From Clostridium sp. D53t1_180928_C8 (GTDB lineage Bacteria; Bacillota; Clostridia; Clostridiales; Clostridiaceae), in the NCBI RefSeq assembly GCF_015667795.1, contig NZ_JADPEL010000010.1, positions 61,914 to 125,913 of the forward strand: 64,000 bases of DNA, read 5' to 3'. Position numbers and translations under genes: made by a program. The notes below the pieces were generated by a model, which was not told where the DNA came from, ran no database searches, and was given only the letters and a program-made list of their open reading frames with translations. Of this stretch, positions 55,921 to 64,000 are shown piece by piece; the first letter of the stretch is position 1, and each line of letters starts with the position of its first letter.

Positions 55921-56085
55921 TTAAGGTTGCCAATGATAAAATCCATAAGACATTATTCCTATACTCAATAGTAATCCTATATTTCCTATCATTATTATTG
56001 AAGATACATCGGATACACATGCCATAAAAGAACTTATTCCCATAATAATTATACCAATAAACGCACTAATCTTATACTTCCTCAT
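55921..56085 (-). CDS. 54-residue membrane protein coupled to the CodB-like permease
   Basis: The frame starts at ATG 56085 after AAGGGGGAGCATCTT and overlaps the last 14 bp of the permease gene, so it is translationally coupled. The product opens MRKYKISAFIGIIIMGISSF and has two hydrophobic segments (about 5-22 and 28-50) separated by a short CVSDVSS loop, ending YGFYHWQP. I recognise no family. It may be a small accessory subunit of the permease (inference). It ends about 40 bp before the promoter of the thiamine operon. Confidence 0.75.
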   Translation of the reverse strand: MRKYKISAFIGIIIMGISSFMACVSDVSSIIMIGNIGLLLSIGIMSYGFYHWQP

Positions 56086-57370
56086 AAGATGCTCCCCCTT
56101 TTATCTTCTTATTTCCAAATACAATACTTAGTATTGGGAAAATTATTATTGATGATATTAAGCTTGTTAGAGCTGGTAATCCAAATGGTATTACAAATGA
56201 TAATACCAAAGAAATTGCCCAAGTTAAAAAGGCATTTATATTCCATTTTTTAAATTTTACAGTTTCTAAAGATTCATATCTGCCTTTATTAAGTATAAAA
56301 TAATCTGCTATTATAATTCCTGCAAGAGGGGGTATTACATTACCTAAAGTCTCTAAGAATGTAAAGAAAAAGCCTATTTCATAAGGTCTAGTTAAAGTTG
56401 CTAGTGCTGCTATTATTAAAAGAATTATGATCATTTTCTTACGATCCATGTTAAATGAGTTAGAAAGGTTTAACGAATTTGAATAAAGATTTGCTGCATT
56501 TGTGGTAAATATATTGGTAGTCATTAATATTATTGATGGAATTAACAATCCCATTGATAATAAAACTGCTGGTAAATCACTATTATTTACTGCTATTGCT
56601 GCTAAAGCACCACATATTATCATTAATGAGTTTCCTAGTAACAATCCTGTAAGAGCACTTAAAATTGCTTCTTTAGTACTTCTAGCATATCTCATTATGT
56701 CAGCTATACATGTTGCTGATGATAAAATCCAAGTTCCTATAATTGCTGTAACACCTGTACTTATAGCCATTACAGTGGATGGTGTATATGAAAATATACT
56801 TTCTAATCCTCCACTCATATTTATAGCCCTAGTAGATGTTGCTATTGATAAAAATACTATTGCTGGTATTGATACATATCCAAGAACAGAAATAGCCTTT
56901 ATTCCTGCAAATGCAAATACACCCATTAATATTGCACTTAATATCATACAAATTCCTTCTCCAAAAGGTCCGAAATCAAAAATAAGAGCAATGAAATGAC
57001 CATATGTTGCTGCTTGAATTATATACCAACCTAAATTTACAAATGGAACAAAAAAAGAAGCTATTCTTGATCCATTTACCCCAAAACTATATTTTGTAAG
57101 AAGTGCGAAGCTCAGTCCATTTTTACTTGAAATAATACTAACAAGAGTTGCTATAATACCTAAAAATATATTTCCTAAAATACAAACTAATAAAATATCA
57201 CTAAATTTTAGCCCTGCAGCAAGTCCTCCACCTGCCATCATGCTAGTGATAACGAATACATAGCCTGTCCAAACAATTGTTAGACTTGCATAACTCTTTC
57301 TTTTGTCTTCTGGTACAGCACAAAATTCATAATCATTAGTTGTTGTATTAGTTTCTTTTTTTGAATCCAC
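56072..57370 (-). CDS. CodB/NCS1-family nucleobase permease
   Basis: A 432-residue protein with 12 helices. The N-terminal Lys-Ser-Tyr-Ala-Ser-Leu region with ITSMMAGGGLAAGL and PFVNLGWYIIQA is typical of the NCS1 CodB/CytX group, as is CIADIMRYARSTKEAI in the middle. These carry cytosine or hydroxymethylpyrimidine. It is next to a nucleobase-type deaminase (31 bp upstream), which argues for cytosine or a related base; its position just before the thiamine operon also allows a pyrimidine precursor of thiamine. The start is GTG 57370 behind AGGAGG. Confidence 0.88.
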   Translation of the reverse strand: MDSKKETNTTTNDYEFCAVPEDKRKSYASLTIVWTGYVFVITSMMAGGGLAAGLKFSDILLVCILGNIFLGIIATLVSIISSKNGLSFALLTKYSFGVNGSRIASFFVPFVNLGWYIIQAATYGHFIALIFDFGPFGEGICMILSAILMGVFAFAGIKAISVLGYVSIPAIVFLSIATSTRAINMSGGLESIFSYTPSTVMAISTGVTAIIGTWILSSATCIADIMRYARSTKEAILSALTGLLLGNSLMIICGALAAIAVNNSDLPAVLLSMGLLIPSIILMTTNIFTTNAANLYSNSLNLSNSFNMDRKKMIIILLIIAALATLTRPYEIGFFFTFLETLGNVIPPLAGIIIADYFILNKGRYESLETVKFKKWNINAFLTWAISLVLSFVIPFGLPALTSLISSIIIFPILSIVFGNKKIKGGASYEEV

Positions 57371-57400
57371 TTAATCAACCTCCTACATAATTAGTTCATA

Positions 57401-57886
57401 TTATTTATTCCAGAAATCTTTATGGACTTCTGCCACAGCTTCTTCAATTTCTTTAAAAGGTCCTATAACTTCAATATCCTTTTGACCCCTTTTAAGAACT
57501 TCTCTACAAGGCAAATCAAATGTTGGATTTTTCGGATCACTTCCTGTTATATTTAATAAATCCTTTTCTGACATTCCATAAACTACTCTTCCAACATTTC
57601 CCCAGTATATTGCACCTGTACACATAGCACAAGGTTCTGCTGTTGAATATAAAGTACACTTCCATAAAAAATCTTTTGAATACTTCATAGAAGCTTTTTC
57701 CATTAATTGTGTTTCAGCATGACCTGTACATTTATAATCAGTACCTTCAATATTCATTTGTTCCATTAATACCTCTCCATCATCGCCCACCAAAATACAT
57801 CCAAATGGCATATTTCCTGATTCACGTGAACGTCTAGAAACTTCTACACATATTTTTAAATAGTGTAAATGACTTTTGTAACTCAT
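57401..57886 (-). CDS. Zinc-dependent nucleobase/nucleoside deaminase
   Basis: A 161-residue cytidine-deaminase-fold enzyme. Zinc and catalytic motifs are GHAE (H56, E58) and PCAMC (C86, C89), followed by GAIYWGNVGRVVYGMSEKD as in guanine/cytosine-type deaminases. It releases ammonia from a base; guanine, cytosine or an aminopyrimidine are possible. The frame extends 14 codons upstream, but TAGGAGGTGTTAAA lies just before ATG 57886, so I use that. First gene of the operon with the permease and the 54-residue protein, under the palindrome at 57904-57921. Confidence 0.9.
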   Translation of the reverse strand: MSYKSHLHYLKICVEVSRRSRESGNMPFGCILVGDDGEVLMEQMNIEGTDYKCTGHAETQLMEKASMKYSKDFLWKCTLYSTAEPCAMCTGAIYWGNVGRVVYGMSEKDLLNITGSDPKNPTFDLPCREVLKRGQKDIEVIGPFKEIEEAVAEVHKDFWNK

Positions 57887-57903
57887 TTTAACACCTCCTA
57901 AAT

Positions 57904-57921
57904 AGGTAATACGTATTACCT
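57904..57921. promoter_or_regulatory. Perfect 18-bp palindrome, GntR-type operator
   Basis: AGGTAATACGTATTACCT is fully self-complementary. It lies 18 bp upstream of the deaminase start in the gap shared with the divergent GntR gene. The G-T-x-x-T-A-C ... symmetry suits HutC-type GntR regulators. Confidence 0.85.
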
Positions 57922-58014
57922 TTACCATATTATACCATAGTATATATTTAAATTTAATTCGTTTTATGCTATAATTTGGAAATATTCTTATTTTTGTTGA
58001 TTGGAGTTATATAT

Positions 58015-58770
58015 ATGGAACCTATAAAGAACAAAAGTCTTACTATGCAAGTTAAAGACTCAATATTAAACTATATAAAAACTATTAATTTAAATGAAAC
58101 CACTAAATTGCCTAGTGAAGAAAATTTAGCTCAATTGCTTGGAGTTAGTAGAATAACAATTAGATCTGCATTAAATGTTCTTGCTTCTGATGGTGTTCTA
58201 TTTAGGCGTCACGGCAAAGGCACATTTATAAACAAAGAAGCACTAAAAGTAAAAACTTCATTAAGCCCAACTAGCGAAATCACTGACATAATAAAAGCTA
58301 ATGGATTTGTACCAAGAGTAAAATTATTATCTTGCACTAAATTGTTTCCACAACAAAAAATATATGAATCATTAAATATTTCCGCAAAATCTGATGTTAT
58401 TGAAATAAAAAAAATATTTTTTGCTAATGAAACGCCTTGTGTTTATTCAATAGACTATATAGCCTTTGACTTTCTACATAGCTTAAATGACTTTGAGGAA
58501 TTAAAAAAATATGAATCATCAATATATAAATTTATTTATGAAAAATATAATGAAATAATAGAATGGGATAATGTTCATATTACTACAACAACAAATGTAG
58601 AAGATAATACTTTAAATAGTGTTTTCAACTGTAATAAATCCATAAAATCTTTTCTAGTAGTAGAAGGAATAAACTATAACTCAAAAGATAAAGCTATTCT
58701 ATTCTCAACTGAATATATAGACACAAAATTTATTTCATTTAATCAAATAAGAAAGAAGATAACATATTAA
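58015..58770 (+). CDS. GntR family (HutC-type) transcriptional regulator
   Basis: A 251-residue regulator. The N-terminal winged helix is TKLPSEENLAQLLGVSRITIRSALNVLASDGVLFRRHGKGTFI and the C-terminal UTRA-type effector domain (about 85-250) resembles those that bind small metabolites. The frame extends 13 codons upstream from a TTG, but TTGGAGTTATATAT places the start at ATG 58015. It is divergent from the deaminase-permease operon, and the perfect palindrome between them is its likely operator. The effector may be a nucleobase (inference). Confidence 0.92.
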   Translation: MEPIKNKSLTMQVKDSILNYIKTINLNETTKLPSEENLAQLLGVSRITIRSALNVLASDGVLFRRHGKGTFINKEALKVKTSLSPTSEITDIIKANGFVPRVKLLSCTKLFPQQKIYESLNISAKSDVIEIKKIFFANETPCVYSIDYIAFDFLHSLNDFEELKKYESSIYKFIYEKYNEIIEWDNVHITTTTNVEDNTLNSVFNCNKSIKSFLVVEGINYNSKDKAILFSTEYIDTKFISFNQIRKKITY

Positions 58771-58774
58771 TATA

Positions 58775-58820
58775 TAAAGTTAAGAGCCATAATGATTTTT
58801 CACTATGGCCCTTAACTTTA
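58775..58820. terminator. Bidirectional terminator between the GntR and patatin genes
   Basis: Stem TAAAGTTAAGAGCCATA / TATGGCCCTTAACTTTA with one mismatch and a 12-nt loop, 4 bp after the GntR stop. It can serve both convergent genes. Confidence 0.8.
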
Positions 58821-58865
58821 CATATTATATACTTTTGTAAATTTCTCACTCTAAGAATCCTATTA

Positions 58866-59786
58866 TTAATTCTTTTTCTTCTTTTTATCTATTTTTCTTT
58901 TTACACCCTTTAAGTAATTATATGTCCTATAAAGTGTTGGATTTTTTCTTTCTTCTTCATTTTTATGAACAAAACTCATTAATTCCATAATAGGTTCTAT
59001 TTTATTTATAGTGTCATTATATCCTTCTATTATTCTTACACGCTTTGCATCTGCATCTAAATTTAGAGTTCCTGTTATAGCATTTTCAACCAAATTCTCA
59101 GGAGCAATTATTATAAGTCTTGAATTTGGATAAAGTGATCTATCAATTTGACCATCTTTCGATAATAAAACTACAATTATGATATCACATTTTTCTCCAT
59201 ATACAGGTTGAATTGGAACATTATCAGCAATTCCTCCATCTATATATTTTTCACCTAAAACTTCAGTACTATCATATATCAAAGGCAATGAAGCTGATGC
59301 TAATACTATTTTTTTAGCAGTTTCTTCATCATAATCATTTATTTTAAAATATTTAGCATTAAAATTAGGTAACTTTGTACATGCTGCATAACATATTTTA
59401 TTTTTGTCTTTAACTTTATTAAAATCTAAATATTTTTCTACCATCTCCACTGCGCCATCATTACTAATGGCTCCATGCTCTAGTTTATCAGTTAAAAACT
59501 TTTTTGCCAGTTGTAAATTTTTACCACCAAGATATAATCCAATTCCTCTTTTAATTAACTCTGTTTTGCTAATAGGTACTAACTTATCCATTGTTACTTC
59601 TTCCCAAAGCTTATCCGCATTTTCCATTTCATCCATAGCAAATAATATTGAATTAAATGCACCTATAGATGTTCCAGAAAAAACTGATATGTATTTAGTT
59701 AGATTTAATTGTTTTAATGCTTTCCAGACACCAAGCTCATATGCCCCTTTTCCCCCACCACCTGCTAATACTAATCCTATTTTCAT
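58866..59786 (-). CDS. Patatin-like phospholipase family protein
   Basis: A 306-residue serine hydrolase without a signal peptide. The oxyanion-hole loop is LAGGGGKGAYELG (7-19), the nucleophile elbow GTSIG has S40, and the catalytic Asp is D183 in YIDGGIADNVPI. This is the Ser-Asp dyad of patatin/RssA-like lipases. The C-terminal tail is highly basic (KGVKRKIDKKKKKN). The lipid substrate is unknown. The start ATG follows AATGGAGAAAAGATAGT. Confidence 0.93.
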   Translation of the reverse strand: MKIGLVLAGGGGKGAYELGVWKALKQLNLTKYISVFSGTSIGAFNSILFAMDEMENADKLWEEVTMDKLVPISKTELIKRGIGLYLGGKNLQLAKKFLTDKLEHGAISNDGAVEMVEKYLDFNKVKDKNKICYAACTKLPNFNAKYFKINDYDEETAKKIVLASASLPLIYDSTEVLGEKYIDGGIADNVPIQPVYGEKCDIIIVVLLSKDGQIDRSLYPNSRLIIIAPENLVENAITGTLNLDADAKRVRIIEGYNDTINKIEPIMELMSFVHKNEEERKNPTLYRTYNYLKGVKRKIDKKKKKN

Positions 59787-60001
59787 ACTATCTTTTCTCC
59801 ATTTTAATTTTCCACTTTTTTCTTAAATAAATTATACTATAAATTTTATACTTGTAAAATATTCATAATTTTTCTGTATTGATATTTATCTAAAATTAAA
59901 AATCAGTTTATATAAATAGTTCTAAAATTTTTATTTTTATATAATAACTATTATTATGTATGATATACTATTTATATTATTTAACTTAGGAGCTGATTAT
60001 T

Positions 60002-60757
60002 TTGAATAATAAAAATTTTAATATAATTATTTCACCTGCAAAAAAAATGAATATAAATAATGATGATATTATAAGTGAGTCTACACCATGTTTCATGGAG
60101 AAGACTAAATATCTATTTGATAATTTAAAAAACTATACTTACGATGACCTAAAAAAACTTCTAGTTTGTAATGATGAAATTGCAGAACTTAATTATTCTA
60201 GATATAAAAATATGAACTTATATAAAAATCTATCACCTGCAATTCTTTCTTACGAAGGCATTCAATATAAATATATGTCACCTGATTCATTTAGTAATTC
60301 AGAGTTTCAATACATATCAAATCACTTAAGAATTTTGTCTGGATTTTATGGTGTTTTAAAACCATTTGATGGTATAGTACCTTATAGATTAGAAATGCAA
60401 GCAAAGTTATCCGTAGGAAATTCAAAAAACTTATATTCTTTCTGGGGTGACTTATTATATAAAGAACTTACAAAGGATACTAACACTATATTAAATCTTG
60501 CCTCAAAAGAATATAGTAAGACTATAGAAAAATATTTATCTAAAGATGATACCTTCATAACCTGTATCTTCGGAACTCTTGTTAATTCAAAAATTAAAGT
60601 TAAAGCAACTGAAGCTAAAATGGCTCGTGGACTTATGATACGTTATTTAGCTGAAAATAATATTAATGATATAGAAAAAGTTAAAGATTTTAGTGAACTT
60701 GGGTTTTCATACTCAAATGAATATTCTACTAATAACGAATTTGTTTTTTTAAAGTAA
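60002..60757 (+). CDS. yaaA: YaaA family peroxide stress protein (UPF0246)
   Basis: A 251-residue protein of the DUF328/UPF0246 family. The family opening IIISPAKKM and later phrases SGFYGVLKPFDGIVPYRLEM, NLASKEYSK and ARGLMIRYLAEN are diagnostic. E. coli YaaA lowers intracellular iron-driven damage under peroxide stress. The start is TTG 60002, nine bases after AGGAG; no ATG lies closer to the conserved N terminus. It is a single gene with a terminator. Confidence 0.95.
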   Translation: MNNKNFNIIISPAKKMNINNDDIISESTPCFMEKTKYLFDNLKNYTYDDLKKLLVCNDEIAELNYSRYKNMNLYKNLSPAILSYEGIQYKYMSPDSFSNSEFQYISNHLRILSGFYGVLKPFDGIVPYRLEMQAKLSVGNSKNLYSFWGDLLYKELTKDTNTILNLASKEYSKTIEKYLSKDDTFITCIFGTLVNSKIKVKATEAKMARGLMIRYLAENNINDIEKVKDFSELGFSYSNEYSTNNEFVFLK

Positions 60758-60761
60758 TTCT

Positions 60762-60796
60762 AAAAAAGCGCTTGTGGATAACACAAACGCTTTTTT
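60762..60796 (+). terminator. Terminator of yaaA
   Basis: Stem AAAAAAGCG(C)TTGTG / CACAA(A)CGCTTTTTT with a short loop, ending in T6, 5 bp after the stop. It may also end the convergent PTS gene at 60826. Confidence 0.85.
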
Positions 60797-60825
60797 CGCT
60801 AATTTATTTTAAATAATTTTATTAA

Positions 60826-62700
<1,875 letters not shown>

Positions 62701-62806
62701 TCATTCCTCCATTTAAAATTTATAAATTTTAATGAAGTAAAGCCCATAATACAGTGTAATCTGTTTACGGTAACTACCTTTCATAACTAATATTTTTTAT
62801 AAAAAA

Positions 62807-62848
62807 CCTAAGAAATATAGATGAGCGCTCTAATCTATATTTCTTAGG
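62807..62848 (-). terminator. Antiterminator-controlled terminator before the PTS gene
   Basis: Perfect 16-bp stem (62807-62822 / 62833-62848), core AAGAAATATAGAT, with a 10-nt loop and T6 on the minus strand. Its upstream arm overlaps the last bases of the RAT element at 62847-62875, so RAT and terminator are mutually exclusive. Confidence 0.92.
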
Positions 62849-62875
62849 TATAGCCTACATTACTAGTAACAATCC
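62847..62875 (-). promoter_or_regulatory. RAT (ribonucleic antiterminator) element, PTS leader
   Basis: On the minus strand the 29-nt element begins GGATTGTTACT and ends GTAGGCTATACC, matching the BglG/LicT RAT consensus at most positions. Bound antiterminator would stabilise it and block the overlapping terminator. Confidence 0.92.
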
Positions 62876-62887
62876 TAATAAATAAAA

Positions 62888-63724
62888 TTAATCTTCTTTT
62901 ATTATCCTTTTTATATGTACAGTTAAATACATCATTTCTTCATCTGAAAGCTCATGCTTAAATTCTTTTAATATATATTTTTTAATTTTTTCTGTACAAG
63001 CATAAGCATCCTTATACTGATGCTTTATCATTTCACAAAAATTAGTATCATCACTTTTTATAACTTTTCCACTAATCATTCTTTGTGCAAAAAACTTTAA
63101 GTGAGTTATAAATCTTTCATAATGTAATGAATACTCGTCTAACTCAATATTGAAATGGAATTTAACAATATTTAATATATTTTGAATCATTTTTGTTATA
63201 TCTAAAGTATCATTCATATCTTTTGAATTTAATTGTGCATTAACTATATGTAATGCTATTGATGCTGCTTCATCTTCAGGCAATTCTACATTTAAACGCT
63301 TTTTTATAATTGATAATGCTTCTTTACCAATTAAAAACTCATGATTATAGAATCTCTTTATTTCCCATAGCAAAGCATTCTTGAAATTTAAACCTTGTTT
63401 ATATCTTTCAATTGCAAAACTAATGTGATCAGTTAATGATATATAAATATTATCATTTAACTTTTTACCTAAAGAGTACTTGGCATAAGAAATAATTTCA
63501 TTAGAAACTTGTACATATTCTAAAGGGATTTCTGATAGTAAAGTCATTAATTTATTAGAATCTTTCTTATTCTCAATAGCATATATCTTCTCTATCTTGC
63601 TTTGATCTACAGTTTCTCCTACTTTCCTTTGAAAGCCTAATCCACATCCCATTACAAGAATTTCTTTACCACTATTATCAAATGTTCTAATCAAATTATT
63701 GTTTATTATTTTATCTATCTTCAT
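62888..63724 (-). CDS. BglG/LicT family transcriptional antiterminator
   Basis: A 278-residue RNA-binding regulator. The N-terminal CAT domain (1-55) is IDKIINNNLIRTF..GKEILVMGCGLGFQ, followed by PRD1 (about 65-170) with SLTDHISFAIERY and NHEFLIGKEALSII, and PRD2 (about 172-278) with HYERFITHLKFFAQRM and YLTVHIKRII. Conserved His residues in both PRDs are targets of PTS phosphorylation. It binds RAT elements in its own leader (63809-63837) and in that of the downstream PTS gene. The start ATG follows GGGGGGATAACA. Confidence 0.95.
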   Translation of the reverse strand: MKIDKIINNNLIRTFDNSGKEILVMGCGLGFQRKVGETVDQSKIEKIYAIENKKDSNKLMTLLSEIPLEYVQVSNEIISYAKYSLGKKLNDNIYISLTDHISFAIERYKQGLNFKNALLWEIKRFYNHEFLIGKEALSIIKKRLNVELPEDEAASIALHIVNAQLNSKDMNDTLDITKMIQNILNIVKFHFNIELDEYSLHYERFITHLKFFAQRMISGKVIKSDDTNFCEMIKHQYKDAYACTEKIKKYILKEFKHELSDEEMMYLTVHIKRIIKED

Positions 63725-63773
63725 TGTTATCCCCCCTTTTCACTTATTTTTAAGTATAAAAAAAGACCATACT

Positions 63774-63809
63774 CAAATAAAATGATATAAAAATATCATT
63801 AATAATTTG
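63774..63809 (-). terminator. Antiterminator-controlled terminator before the BglG/LicT gene
   Basis: Stem AATGATAT / ATATCATT extended by CAAAT / ATTTG, directly 3' of the RAT element and touching its last base. A T7 run follows about 8 nt further on. A weaker hairpin than the one before the PTS gene. Confidence 0.65.
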
Positions 63810-63837
63810 GTAAAGCCTGCATAACCAGTAACAACCC
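63809..63837 (-). promoter_or_regulatory. RAT element in the antiterminator's own leader
   Basis: On the minus strand the 29-nt element begins GGGTTGTTACT and ends GCAGGCTTTACC, close to the RAT consensus and to the copy at 62847-62875. It implies autoregulation of the antiterminator. Confidence 0.9.
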
Positions 63838-63861
63838 ATGATCTTTATTAACTTTATGATA

Positions 63862-63890
63862 ATGATATCATAAAGGAATTTTAGTGTCAA
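63862..63890 (-). promoter_or_regulatory. Promoter of the antiterminator-PTS operon
   Basis: On the minus strand: -35 TTGACA (63885-63890), 17-bp spacer, -10 TATCAT (63862-63867). An inverted repeat TTATGATA / TATCATAA (63854-63873) overlaps the -10. Nothing was recognised between 63891 and 64000. Confidence 0.75.
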
Positions 63891-64000
63891 CTTCTACTTA
63901 ATTCATACATCTTTATGCTCTCCTTACATAATACTTATTTTTTATTTTTAAATTATTATAGTATACTTACAATAATTACTACTATATAATTAATAATAAT

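Noticed and set aside
55736-56020. A 94-codon minus-strand frame spanning the thiamine leader
   Set aside because: Its second half is the TPP aptamer and promoter read as codons and it has no ribosome site. The real small gene there is in another frame at 55921-56085.
59930-59965. PerR-box-like inverted repeat ATAATA-AC-TATTAT before yaaA
   Set aside because: Arm length and centre do not match the 7-1-7 PerR box and the sequence is pure A/T repeat; tempting only because YaaA is a peroxide-stress protein.

Overview
The window is a low-GC (well under 35 % by eye), A/T-rich Firmicute chromosome segment. Strong AGGAGG-type ribosome sites, frequent TTG/GTG starts, an LPXTG surface protein and the gene content point to Clostridium in the strict sense, probably a gut or host-associated species. 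The species cannot be named from sequence alone. Nearly all genes are on the minus strand. I saw no rRNA, tRNA, CRISPR array, transposase, integrase or phage gene, so this is ordinary chromosome with accessory sugar-use and drug-response modules.

Layout. 1-875: a truncated histidine phosphatase and a small unknown protein. 1.2-9.3 kb: a galactoside locus (GH42 beta-galactosidase, MelB-like symporter, GH36 alpha-galactosidase, alpha/beta hydrolase, LacI regulator). Each of the four structural genes is preceded by the same TTTTAC(A/T)GTAAAA-type palindrome set against a recognisable promoter. 9.5-14.2 kb: a DUF389 membrane protein and an orphan beta-propeller histidine kinase. 14.5-25.1 kb: two MATE exporters, two MarR regulators with paired palindromic operators, an HsmA-like membrane protein, an ECF S component, an SDR, and a lipoprotein/response regulator/kinase operon. 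25.2-30.7 kb: a TPR protein, a second SDR and a three-gene unit of solenoid repeat protein, MoxR-type AAA ATPase and HExxH-VWA protein. 31-37.5 kb: a 2179-residue wall-anchored GH101 endo-alpha-N-acetylgalactosaminidase aimed at mucin-type O-glycans. 37.8-45.9 kb: a divergent MerR/MATE pair with a 19-bp-spacer promoter, AIM24, a 59-residue Cys/Tyr/Asn-rich microprotein, Xaa-Pro aminopeptidase, two overlapping YibE/F proteins and YqeY. 46-50.6 kb: a complete BceRS-BceAB-type peptide-antibiotic sensing and detoxification module with a TTACA-N4-TGTAA operator. 50.8-55.9 kb: thiS-thiF-thiG-thiH-thiC-tenI behind a TPP riboswitch with its terminator. 55.9-58.8 kb: a nucleobase deaminase, CodB-like permease and 54-residue membrane protein, divergent from a GntR regulator over a perfect 18-bp palindrome. 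58.9-64 kb: patatin-like lipase, YaaA, and a beta-glucoside-type PTS with its BglG/LicT antiterminator, each behind an RNA antiterminator element and terminator.

Together the genes describe an organism that scavenges host or plant galactosides and mucin glycans, makes the thiazole and pyrimidine parts of thiamine under TPP control, and carries several substrate-responsive export systems. The least explained items are the repeat protein/AAA/VWA trio, the two microproteins (41222-41401 and 55921-56085), the orphan propeller kinase, and the galactoside-locus operator family. All calls come from reading the sequence; no database search was run.
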